From Collimonas sp. OK607 (GTDB lineage: Bacteria; Pseudomonadota; Gammaproteobacteria; Burkholderiales; Burkholderiaceae_D), in the NCBI RefSeq assembly GCF_900111995.1, contig NZ_FOKF01000045.1:1-32834 (forward strand): a stretch of DNA of 32,834 nt, written 5' to 3'. The notes beneath the pieces were generated by a model, which was not told where the DNA came from, searched no databases, and saw nothing but the letters and a program-made list of their open reading frames with translations. Positions 24,900 through 32,645 of the stretch are shown one piece after another; position 1 is the stretch's first letter, and each line of letters opens with the position of its first letter. A program made the translations under genes and the position numbers.

Positions 24900-27164
24900 A
24901 TGAAGACCAGCTTTTTTCAGCTCATAACGCGTTTGCGTTTAATTATGGGCTTGCTGTTTTGCCTGCTCATGGCCGGCGGCGCTTATGCAGCAGCGGCAGC
25001 TGGCAGCAATGCTGGCAATAACGCCAGCACGCCACCAGCCGCGGCGCCAGCACCAGCGCCATCTGCACTGGATTCCCTGTCCAAGGTATTACAAAGCAAT
25101 CCCGCCACCGGTAGCCTGGTAGCCACCCTGATCCAGGCAGAACAGCAAAACAGCAAGGCATCACCGTCACAAAAGGGTTTCATCGGGCTGATTTCCAACA
25201 GTCTCGACGTTTTCCAGAGTCATTTACATCAGGTAGTCACGCCAGAGAAATACTGGACCCAGCAATTTTCCCTGGCCTGGCAAGACCTGTCGACCATACT
25301 TGAGCGCCAGGACGCCGAAACCGGGCTGCAAGTGTTAGCCAATTTTCTCGAAATGCTAGCCTTGTTTGGCGTAGTTGCGCTCGCCATACAATACATCGGC
25401 AAGCGGGCTCACCAGCACTTCAAGGTCGACACCAAACTGCCGCCGGACCCCAGCATCAAGGAATTGCTGCTGTATATCCTGCGCCATATAGCGCCGATGC
25501 TGCTGGCGCTGGTGGTGGAAATCTCGGTAGTAGTCAGCCTGGAGTCGTCGCAGGGGCCGTCGCTGGGACGGACGCTGGCCACCGTGCTGCTATACACCCT
25601 GATTGGCGCACGCGTGTTCCAGGCAATATGCGCCATCATTTTTTCGCTGTCACATGGCGGCCACCGCATGGTCGCCGTGCATATCATCTACCAGCGCGCC
25701 TGGAGTTTGCTATATGCAATCGGCTGCGCCGGCTGGCTCGGCGATGCACTGGACAATCCGCAGGTGAACCACATCATCGGGGTACATCTGTCCAGCGTGG
25801 TGGCGACCTTGTCGAGCCTGGTTGCGGCGCTGCTAGGCGGCTGGTTCGCCTTGCGCTACAGGCGGCCGGTGGCGCACATCATCCGCAACCGGCCGCTTGC
25901 GGTGCGCCGTGCCCATCCGGCGCGGATGGAAACCCTGGAAATGGTCGCGGCCTTCTGGTACGTGCCAATACTGCTGTTGAGCATCAGCGTCAGCGTTGCC
26001 ACCATCCTTGATTTATCGAGCAACAATTCGGCGCTCAACCACGCATTGGGCAGCGCGGCACTGCTGGTCGCCATGTTCTTTATCAGCGCACTGCTGCAGC
26101 GCATACGCAGCCGCAAGACGGCTTCAGTGGTGGTCCGTCGTCAATCTCCTTACATCCTGCGCATGAGCAACGTCGGCTTCAGCCTGCTGCAACTGGCGCT
26201 GTGGGTCGGCTTTTTCGAACTGCTGACCAGGATCTGGGAACACTCTCTGATGGATTTTGCCAATGCAACCCTGATCGGCCAGATGATCGTCTCCGCCCTC
26301 GGCAAGATCGGTCTTACGCTGGTAGTTGCCTGGCTGGTCTGGATCATGCTCGACACATTCATTCAAGAAGCGATCAATCCGACCCGCAACAGCCGTTACA
26401 CGCGCAAGAATCCGAGCACGCGCATGCGCACCATCCTGCCTTTGCTGCGCAACGCCTTGATGCTGCTGATCCTGACCATCACCGTCATCACTACGCTCGC
26501 CAACCTTGGCATCAATGTCACGCCCTTGCTAGCCTCGGCCGGTGTGGTCGGCCTGGCATTCGGCTTCGGCTCGCAATCGCTGGTGAAGGATTTGATCACC
26601 GGTGTCTTCATCATCATGGAAGATTCGATGTCAGTCGGCGACTGGGTCGACGTCGGCAACGGCCACGCCGGCACGGTGGAAAACCTGACCATCCGCACCG
26701 TGCGTTTGCGCGACAGCAATGGCTCGGTACACAGCGTGCCGTTTTCGCAAATCACGGCGATCAAGAACGATTCGCGCGAATACACCTATGCATCGCTCAA
26801 GCTGAACATCACCCACGATTCGGACGTCGACCAAGCCCTGCGCCTGATGCGCGAAACCGGCGCCGAGATGCTGGAAGACCGCCGGCTGCGGCGGCTGCTG
26901 CTACAGCCCATCGAGATATACGGGGTCAATGGTTTCGACTTGAACGGCGTGGTGTTGCTGGCAGGTATCCGCACCAAACCACAAACCCAGAGCGAGGTCA
27001 TGCGCGGCTTCAACCTGCGTATCAAGAAGAAAGTGGATGGCGATCCGACGGTACATTTTTCCACCGAATGGGCGAATTTTCCATTGACTGCGGCATCTGT
27101 TCCCGCAACCGCTGTGCCGCCAGAAGCAGCACCGGATTCGCCCCCGGCTAATGCCAATAACTAG
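24900..27164 (+). CDS. Large MscS-family mechanosensitive channel (YbiO-like)
   Basis: A 754-residue channel that would open under membrane tension to release solutes on hypo-osmotic shock. From ATG 24900 a signal peptide (cleavage near AYAA) is followed by an Ala/Pro-rich and then helical periplasmic domain. Several transmembrane helices come next, and then the MscS core at about 520-700. The pore helix is GVVGLAFGFGSQSLVKDLITG, and the beta-domain begins VGDWVDVG near residue 578. Multi-helix N-terminal extensions are typical of YbiO and related large members. The C-terminal tail is Pro/Ala-rich. The open frame from 24780 crosses the hairpin and is not favoured. Clustering with neighbours appears incidental. 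Confidence 0.88.
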   Translation: MKTSFFQLITRLRLIMGLLFCLLMAGGAYAAAAAGSNAGNNASTPPAAAPAPAPSALDSLSKVLQSNPATGSLVATLIQAEQQNSKASPSQKGFIGLISNSLDVFQSHLHQVVTPEKYWTQQFSLAWQDLSTILERQDAETGLQVLANFLEMLALFGVVALAIQYIGKRAHQHFKVDTKLPPDPSIKELLLYILRHIAPMLLALVVEISVVVSLESSQGPSLGRTLATVLLYTLIGARVFQAICAIIFSLSHGGHRMVAVHIIYQRAWSLLYAIGCAGWLGDALDNPQVNHIIGVHLSSVVATLSSLVAALLGGWFALRYRRPVAHIIRNRPLAVRRAHPARMETLEMVAAFWYVPILLLSISVSVATILDLSSNNSALNHALGSAALLVAMFFISALLQRIRSRKTASVVVRRQSPYILRMSNVGFSLLQLALWVGFFELLTRIWEHSLMDFANATLIGQMIVSALGKIGLTLVVAWLVWIMLDTFIQEAINPTRNSRYTRKNPSTRMRTILPLLRNALMLLILTITVITTLANLGINVTPLLASAGVVGLAFGFGSQSLVKDLITGVFIIMEDSMSVGDWVDVGNGHAGTVENLTIRTVRLRDSNGSVHSVPFSQITAIKNDSREYTYASLKLNITHDSDVDQALRLMRETGAEMLEDRRLRRLLLQPIEIYGVNGFDLNGVVLLAGIRTKPQTQSEVMRGFNLRIKKKVDGDPTVHFSTEWANFPLTAASVPATAVPPEAAPDSPPANANN

Positions 27165-27171
27165 AGCTAAT

Positions 27172-27200
27172 CGCAGGGGGCATAATGTACCTACCCTGCG
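27172..27200. repeat. GTGGGCA-type palindromic repeat, degenerate copy D
   Basis: CGCAGGG and CCCTGCG outer arms match copy C exactly, but the inner GTGGGCA core has decayed. It lies between the convergent channel and methyltransferase genes, a usual place for such elements. Confidence 0.5.
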
Positions 27201-27206
27201 CAGGCC

Positions 27207-27854
27207 TTATTTGATGCGGCAGCTCAGCAACCAGTAATACTCCAGCCGCAAGATGCGCAGTTCGCGCGTGATGGGCGCCAGTTTCTTGCGCAGGCCACTG
27301 TCGGTCGGGAAATTCTTCATGACTTCATAGCGCTCGCCGTTGGGCAAGGTGCGGAACTGATAGGTATTGCCTTCTGCATCGGTACGCGCAATCGGCGTGC
27401 TTTGTTCTTCAACATAGCCGTTGTCGATCATCACCAGCAAAATGTCCTTGCCCAGCTTTTCACGCAGCTGCGCGATGAAACGCACCTGGTCCTGACGCGC
27501 TACGTGCGACCACCAGAATCCCAGGAAACAGGCAGTGAACGGCCGGTCCGGCTGGAAGGTGTTGATGTCCGCCAGCGCAAAGGTCGCTTTGTCCGCCGGC
27601 AGTTTCTTGGCGGTTGCCAGTGCAATCATTTCGGGATTGATGTCGGTTGCGTACACCGACTTTGCCGAAGCAGCGATCTGCTCGGTCCAGAATCCGGTAC
27701 CGCAGGCCAGTTCCAGCACGTCGTGGCCTTCCATCAATTCCTGCACGCGTACCTGCAGCGTCAGCAATTCATCCTGGCGCTCCGGGCGCTGGTAAATCTC
27801 TTCGTAGGTCGAAGCGCGTTTGGCGTAGTAAGCCACCATATCTGTATTAATCAT
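27207..27854 (-). CDS. Class I SAM-dependent methyltransferase
   Basis: A 215-residue protein with a Rossmann-type methyltransferase fold. Motif I is VLELACGTGFWTE at about 45-57, an acidic residue ends strand 2 (ATDINPEM), and ALADINTF marks motif II/III. The substrate is unknown. Its ATG (27854-27852) overlaps the TGA of the chloride-channel gene (27853-27851), so translation is coupled to that gene, although no shared role is obvious. The frame is complete and soluble. Confidence 0.85.
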   Translation of the reverse strand: MINTDMVAYYAKRASTYEEIYQRPERQDELLTLQVRVQELMEGHDVLELACGTGFWTEQIAASAKSVYATDINPEMIALATAKKLPADKATFALADINTFQPDRPFTACFLGFWWSHVARQDQVRFIAQLREKLGKDILLVMIDNGYVEEQSTPIARTDAEGNTYQFRTLPNGERYEVMKNFPTDSGLRKKLAPITRELRILRLEYYWLLSCRIK

Positions 27855-29236
27855 TTTCCCGACTCATTTTCCAATTGCTTAACTTCTGTTTTTTCTAAAT
27901 TCACAAGCGCCGCACCGGCAGCTACCCGATAACGCTCCGACAGCGCGTCGTATAACGGCGTTGCAAAAAACCGTGATATCCGGCTGGCAATCAAGGCCGT
28001 CGCCATCAAAGAGATGACCAGCGCATGACCGTTAATCATTTCCATCACGATCACGAACGCGGTAATCGGCGATTGCGTGACAGCAGCCAGGTAACCCACC
28101 ATCGCCAGCGCGATCAGCATCGGCAATGAAGTGTGACTGAATACCTGGTGCAGCAAATTGCCGAAACCGGCGCCGATCGACAGCGATGGTGCAAAAATCC
28201 CGCCAGGAATGCCTGGCAGGTACGACGACACCATCGACGCCATTTTCAGGAACGGGTAAAACACCGACAAGTGCTGCTGCCCTTCCAGCACACCCTTGGC
28301 TTCGACATAACCGCTGCCGAAAGTGGCGCCGCCGGCGATCACGCCGATTACCGCCACCAGGAAACCGCACAACGCACCGAAGGCGATCGGGCGTGTGTTG
28401 CGCAAATGCTGGACCCGGGCCGGGATCCAGCGTTTGGTATTCAATAACAGCCAGCAAAATATGCCGCCGGCCACGCCAGTCAGGATACCGGTAACCAGCA
28501 CCGCCAACGCCACCATGTTGGTCAGCGCGCTGTCGATCTGTATCGTGCCGAAATAGGTGTAGTTACCGTTCAAGCCCAGCGCCACCGCGCCGGCAAAAAT
28601 AATTACGGTAATCACGACACCGCTGGCCCGATGCTCGAAGCTCCGTGTCAGCTCTTCAATCGCAAATACGATCCCCGCCAGCGGCGTGTTGAACGCCGCC
28701 GACAAACCGGCCGCCGCGCCCGCCAGAATCAGGCGCCGCTCCAATGCCGCACTGGCGCGCGGATATAAACGCCGCAGGTTGAACATCAAGGCCGCGCCGA
28801 CCTGTACCGTAGGACCTTCGCGCCCGATGGTGAAGCCGCCAAGAATGCCGACAAAGGAAATGCCGATCTTGCCTGCCAATATTTTCAACGACAGCAGCGA
28901 CTCGCCGCGCTTGCTGGTGTCTTCTTCCAGCGTAGCGATCACTTGCGGAATACCACTACCTTCAGAACCGGGAAAATAACGCCGCGTGGCCCACACGCAC
29001 AAGGCGCCGATCGCCGGCGTAATGAACAGCGGCAGCCAGAAGTGCGACTGCTGCATGGAACGGAACATGCCGAAACCGACATCCATCAGCCAGGCATAGA
29101 GCACCGCAATCAATCCGACCAGTACCGCACCGAGCCACAAAATCCCGTATTTTCGCCAAGCACGCCGTACCTGACGCAGTGTCTGATCGGAAAAACTGGG
29201 TGGCAGCGGATTCATCGGATTTAGGCGCAAAGACAT
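27851..29236 (-). CDS. clcA: CLC-type chloride channel / Cl-/H+ antiporter
   Basis: A 461-residue integral membrane protein of the CLC family. Anion-site motifs are intact: GSGIP (93-97, Ser94), GREGP (138-142, gating Glu140), GIFAPS (346-351) and Tyr429 in TPLYD. Glu195 in FAIEEL matches the internal proton glutamate of E. coli ClcA, so proton-coupled exchange is predicted rather than a pure channel. There are no C-terminal CBS domains. No good Shine-Dalgarno sequence precedes ATG 29236, and a TATAAT sits directly in front of it. ATG 29215 (MNPLPPS) is an alternative start. The stop overlaps the methyltransferase start by 4 bp. Confidence 0.92.
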   Translation of the reverse strand: MSLRLNPMNPLPPSFSDQTLRQVRRAWRKYGILWLGAVLVGLIAVLYAWLMDVGFGMFRSMQQSHFWLPLFITPAIGALCVWATRRYFPGSEGSGIPQVIATLEEDTSKRGESLLSLKILAGKIGISFVGILGGFTIGREGPTVQVGAALMFNLRRLYPRASAALERRLILAGAAAGLSAAFNTPLAGIVFAIEELTRSFEHRASGVVITVIIFAGAVALGLNGNYTYFGTIQIDSALTNMVALAVLVTGILTGVAGGIFCWLLLNTKRWIPARVQHLRNTRPIAFGALCGFLVAVIGVIAGGATFGSGYVEAKGVLEGQQHLSVFYPFLKMASMVSSYLPGIPGGIFAPSLSIGAGFGNLLHQVFSHTSLPMLIALAMVGYLAAVTQSPITAFVIVMEMINGHALVISLMATALIASRISRFFATPLYDALSERYRVAAGAALVNLEKTEVKQLENESGK

Positions 29237-29351
29237 GATTATAAATTATCCCTGCGCAATTACCCTCAAATAGGGCAACGGCATGCTGACCAAAGTGGCG
29301 CGAGGAGGGAAGAAAGCCTCGTCCAACAATTACCAAAAAGCAATCTATTGT

Positions 29352-30353
29352 CTAAATATGATAGCTTTTCAGCCAGGCTTTGATATTTTTGATGTCTTCA
29401 AACGCCAGCAGATCGCTCTTGAGGGCATTGATATTCTGTTGCATGCCCTTGATGCTGCTCTTCAGGTGGCGCATCGCCAAGGCGGGAGACATGGCCTCTT
29501 GCGGTCCGAAATGAAAACGCATCCGGAACTCCCCCTCAATCCCTGCAATCTCGTCCCGCAATTCAGCCGACTGTTCCGTCAGAACCTTGCTGTAATGCCT
29601 GAGGTGCTGTTCGGATAATGAGTTGATCCGGCTCTGGTCGATCTGCTCGATTTCCAGCTGCAGTTCCAGCAAACCCAGCAGATCTTTCTTGTCATAGGCG
29701 ATATTCACCCTTTGCATCAGCACCGTCTTGCGTGCGCGCTCCGAGGGATCCTGTTCGCGGTCGGGATGCAAGGCGCTGGCCAGTTTCCGATAGACTTCGC
29801 GTACCGACTGGCTGGCGTTGTGCAATTCTTCTTGTTGCCTGGCTTCCTTCGCTGCTGCCTTGGCTGATTTTTTACGTTTGCCAGCGTGTTCGCCGCCGCG
29901 TGCATCGTGCGCGCTGTCGCCGACATCTGCCTCCTGCCTGGATTCCCCTGCATCCTGCTGCTGTTCCTCTGCGCCGAAATCGCCACCGCCGTGCATGCGA
30001 TAGATCCGCTTCAGATCCGCAGCGTCGCTATCGCCGATGATAGCGGCGCTGACTGAACAGATGATATGGCTGATTTTTTCCTGGTCATGCCTGCTCAAAC
30101 CTTTTGCCGACCAGGCGTCGTCCAGCAAATGCACCAACTGCGCTACCAGCCGGTGGTAATTGCGCATCAGAGGCTGGTACTGGCTGACATACAGCTGTTG
30201 TTGCAGCGGGAACATTTCCTGCCATGCCGCCAGCAACTGGCGCTCGGTCTCAAGTTTCTTGAGCAGCGCATTGAATATTTTCTGCTCCGGCGACAAGCTG
30301 GCTTGCCCGTACTGCTCGACGATGTTGAGCGCCTTGGTTACTGACTTTTTCAT
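29352..30353 (-). CDS. J-domain-containing protein with long helical N-terminus
   Basis: A 333-residue cytoplasmic protein. The N-terminal 120 residues are helical and rich in Leu/Gln. A charged, low-complexity linker (about 122-172; Gly, Asp, Glu, then Lys/Ala) leads into a J-domain-like segment, VREVYRKLASALHPDRE, with HPD at 196-198. A further coiled-coil-like half follows (about 240-333). The HPD tripeptide and helix II pattern suggest it recruits Hsp70 (DnaK) ATPase, but the G/F and zinc regions of true DnaJ are absent. Its client is unknown. A good Shine-Dalgarno sequence was not seen. It diverges from the MFS exporter gene. Confidence 0.75.
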   Translation of the reverse strand: MKKSVTKALNIVEQYGQASLSPEQKIFNALLKKLETERQLLAAWQEMFPLQQQLYVSQYQPLMRNYHRLVAQLVHLLDDAWSAKGLSRHDQEKISHIICSVSAAIIGDSDAADLKRIYRMHGGGDFGAEEQQQDAGESRQEADVGDSAHDARGGEHAGKRKKSAKAAAKEARQQEELHNASQSVREVYRKLASALHPDREQDPSERARKTVLMQRVNIAYDKKDLLGLLELQLEIEQIDQSRINSLSEQHLRHYSKVLTEQSAELRDEIAGIEGEFRMRFHFGPQEAMSPALAMRHLKSSIKGMQQNINALKSDLLAFEDIKNIKAWLKSYHI

Positions 30354-30450
30354 CGATTTGAATATTGCATGTTGGGATGTGGCTTTCGGATAAAAATCCA
30401 GATGAAAAAATAAATGCTGCGGCGTGATTATAAATTGCGACTGGCGGCGC

Positions 30451-30514
30451 GCTGCAGAAAGCAGCCAAGGAGCGTATCATCTTGTCTTTGCAATAACCTC
30501 CCGCTTAGGAGGTT
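30451..30514 (+). promoter_or_regulatory. Leader hairpins upstream of the MFS exporter
   Basis: In the 217-bp divergent gap two small stems are seen: GCTGC/GCAGC (30451-30465) and AACCTCC/GGAGGTT (30495-30514, 7 bp). The second pairs a consensus Shine-Dalgarno GGAGG with CCTCC, but no start codon lies at the right distance, so its role is open. No convincing promoter hexamers were found. Confidence 0.35.
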
Positions 30515-30570
30515 TCCTGCACTGAGTACCCTGTTCCCCAAAACGGCGAATCCGCCGACAAACAACAAAT

Positions 30571-32166
30571 ATGGCTATCCATTCCGCCTCTGCTCATTCG
30601 AGCGACCAGGTTTTACCTTTCCGTGAATCTTTACTTGCCATGCTCGGCATCGCCTTTGTTGTGATGCTGGTGGCGCTGGATTCGACTGTGGTCGGCACCG
30701 CTTTGCCGACTATCGTTGCCGAATTGAAAGGTTTTGATCTGTACGCCTGGGTTGCCACCTCTTATCTGCTGACCTCGGTCATCACCGTGCCAATCTTTGG
30801 ACGGCTGGGCGATTACTATGGCCGCAAACCCTTCGTGCTGGTCTCCATCCTCCTGTTCACCACCGCCTCCATCTTGTGCGGCATGGCCAACAGCATGCTG
30901 TGGCTGGTGATTGCCCGCGGCTTGCAAGGGATCGGCGGCGGCATGCTGGTAGGCACCGCGTTTGCCTGCATCCCGGATCTGTTCCCCGGCGCCCACGTAC
31001 GCCTGCGCTGGCAAGTCATGCTGAGCACGGCATACGGCATCGCCACCGCAGTGGGACCGTCGCTAGGTGGCTTCCTGACCCAATACTGGGGCTGGCGTTG
31101 GGTGTTTTACGTGAATCTGCCGGTCGGTGTGTTGTCGCTGTTCTTCGTCTATAAATATCTGCCGCATTTGCGCCACACCCACCCGGACGCCAAGATCCGC
31201 CTGGACTGGCCCGGCGCCTTGCTGATCACATCCTCGCTGGGATGTTTGCAGCTGTTCGTCGAAATGGTGCCCAAGCACGGCTTGTCGTTAGCCATGCTGG
31301 GCCTGCTGGCTGCCAGCATCGTGTCTTTCGTTGCGCTCTGGAAATGGGAGCATCACACGCCGCAACCCATCCTGCCGTTTGATTTACTGTTCGATCGTAA
31401 ATTATCGACCCTGTTCCTGCTATCGGTGCTGAGCGGTTTTTCGATGTTCTCGCTGATGTTTTACGCGCCGTTGCTGTATCAAGGCGGTTTCGGGTTGTCG
31501 CCGCAAGAAGCAGGCTTGCTGATCACGCCGCTGGTGGCCAGCATCATGGTTGGCAGCATTTCCAACAGCCGCATCATCACCAAGATCAAGAATCCGAACA
31601 TGATGCTCTACGTCGGCTTTACTTTACTGGCGCTGTCTTGTCTCGGTGTCGTCATTTCGAACCGCTGGACCTCGCATGGCGTCATTGCCGGTTTCATGCT
31701 GATAGGCGGGCTTGGCCTCGGCTTTATTTTGCCGAACCTGACCATTTTCATCCAGCAAGAAGCCGGTCGCGAGCACCTGGGCATCGCTACCGCGCTGATG
31801 CAATCCTTGCGCATGATCGGCAGCATGTTAGGTACGGCGATTATCGGCACGCTGATTAATCACATGTACGCAGGCAGCGTACGCCAGGCGCTGGCAGAAG
31901 ATAAAGCAGACAACTGGTTCAGCAGTTTCTCCGACCCGCAAATCCTGATCAGCCATGAGACCCAGACCACCGTGCTGGCGCAGTTAGCGAAAGCCGGCCA
32001 TCAAGGCCAGTTGCTGCTGGAAGCGGCGCGCGAGGCGCTGATCGGATCGATTCACATGGGAGTCGGGGTGGCAGTCGTGGTTACCGTGATTGCATTGTGG
32101 CTGGTCAGCAAAGTACCGCCGATCACTTTGCATATCAAACCCGAAGCGGGTGTTGTCTCTGAGTAA
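30571..32166 (+). CDS. MFS exporter, DHA2 (EmrB/QacA) family
   Basis: A 531-residue drug:H+ antiporter-type carrier with about fourteen hydrophobic segments. Family motifs are ALDSTVVGTALPTI in helix 1 (36-48), motif A GRLGDYYGRK at 77-86, and motif C as GPSLGGF before WGWRWVFYVNLPVG, typical of DHA2. Substrates may be toxic organic compounds, but none can be named. No membrane-fusion partner (EmrA) or regulator adjoins it. The Shine-Dalgarno sequence before ATG 30571 is weak. The stop is followed by a stem-loop at 32183-32203. Confidence 0.9.
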   Translation: MAIHSASAHSSDQVLPFRESLLAMLGIAFVVMLVALDSTVVGTALPTIVAELKGFDLYAWVATSYLLTSVITVPIFGRLGDYYGRKPFVLVSILLFTTASILCGMANSMLWLVIARGLQGIGGGMLVGTAFACIPDLFPGAHVRLRWQVMLSTAYGIATAVGPSLGGFLTQYWGWRWVFYVNLPVGVLSLFFVYKYLPHLRHTHPDAKIRLDWPGALLITSSLGCLQLFVEMVPKHGLSLAMLGLLAASIVSFVALWKWEHHTPQPILPFDLLFDRKLSTLFLLSVLSGFSMFSLMFYAPLLYQGGFGLSPQEAGLLITPLVASIMVGSISNSRIITKIKNPNMMLYVGFTLLALSCLGVVISNRWTSHGVIAGFMLIGGLGLGFILPNLTIFIQQEAGREHLGIATALMQSLRMIGSMLGTAIIGTLINHMYAGSVRQALAEDKADNWFSSFSDPQILISHETQTTVLAQLAKAGHQGQLLLEAAREALIGSIHMGVGVAVVVTVIALWLVSKVPPITLHIKPEAGVVSE

Positions 32167-32210
32167 GCAAGAATAGTTTTAACCAGCGCGACCACCGCGC
32201 TGGCTTGCTT
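32165..32210 (+). terminator. Stem-loop behind the MFS exporter
   Basis: CCAGCGCG (32183-32190) and CGCGCTGG (32196-32203) form an 8-bp GC stem around ACCAC. AAGCAAG (32165-32171) and CTTGCTT (32204-32210) can extend it as an outer stem. The U-run is poor, so it is a weak intrinsic terminator by sequence. Confidence 0.55.
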
Positions 32211-32256
32211 AAACCATCTGTAAGCGATTAAGACAAGCCTAACAAACTCTTACATC

Positions 32257-32290
32257 TCACACTCTCTGGAAGCACCTGTATCACACTCTC
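32257..32290. promoter_or_regulatory. Paired direct repeats upstream of the small lipoprotein
   Basis: TCACACTCTC occurs at 32257-32266 and 32281-32290, 24 bp apart. A TGTAAG/CTTACA inverted pair (32219-32224 and 32249-32254) lies just upstream. Both could be regulator sites; GATAAT (32310-32315) is a possible -10. All are tentative. Confidence 0.35.
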
Positions 32291-32337
32291 AATGGCATTC
32301 TGGCCTCGTGATAATTCAAACAGGAAAGAAAGCCAAA

Positions 32338-32454
32338 ATGAAAAAACTCATCGGACTCGTGGTGCTTGGCATCACTTTATGTACGGCTGTCAGTGGTTGT
32401 GTGGTTGTGCCTGCGCGTGGGTATTATGGTCCGCATGCTTATTACTATCGTTGA
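32338..32454 (+). CDS. 38-residue Tyr-rich putative lipoprotein
   Basis: A very short gene that standard length cut-offs would miss. It encodes MKK, a hydrophobic stretch, and lipobox VSGC with Cys21. Only 18 mature residues remain, containing VVVPARGYYGP and ending AYYYR. AGGAAAG (32322-32328) stands at proper distance from the ATG. The signal-peptide layout and Shine-Dalgarno sequence argue for a real product anchored in the membrane. It resembles the small Tyr/Gly-rich lipoproteins annotated as hypothetical in related bacteria. Function is unknown. Confidence 0.7.
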   Translation: MKKLIGLVVLGITLCTAVSGCVVVPARGYYGPHAYYYR

Positions 32455-32500
32455 TGCGTTGCTGAATGCTGGGGGTGTGTACTCCGTAGTGCGTTAAATG

Positions 32501-32517
32501 GGGTCAGAGTCTGACCC
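32501..32517. repeat. Perfect palindrome GGGTCAGAGTCTGACCC
   Basis: This is a 17-bp palindrome with a single central base, within GGGGTCAGAGTCTGACCC. I recall this motif from intergenic regions of many proteobacteria, often near REP-associated (Y1) transposases. Here it lies just outside the IS element that begins about 20-40 bp later. Confidence 0.7.
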
Positions 32518-32570
32518 TTCCCCTCAAATAATCGATAAAAATCAAAGGGCTAATGATTTTGAATTGTCAG

Positions 32571-32645
32571 TTGCATGCATGAGCTGTTAACTTTCTCCTA
32601 CGTAGCGACCAAACTGCGACAGAGAAAGAGCACTCATGCATGCAA
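32571..32645 (+). promoter_or_regulatory. Long hairpin covering the transposase ribosome-binding site and start
   Basis: TTGCATGCATGAG (32571-32583) pairs perfectly with CTCATGCATGCAA (32633-32645), which contains the ATG. Inside, CTTTCTC (32591-32597) pairs with GAGAAAG (32622-32628), the Shine-Dalgarno region. A transcript entering from outside the element would have both sequences buried, while one starting inside the left arm would not. Confidence 0.7.

Noticed and set aside
29238-29243. TATAAT immediately upstream of the clcA ATG as promoter
   Set aside because: No -35 at proper spacing, and it would start transcription inside the gene; noted only as an argument for the ATG at 29215.
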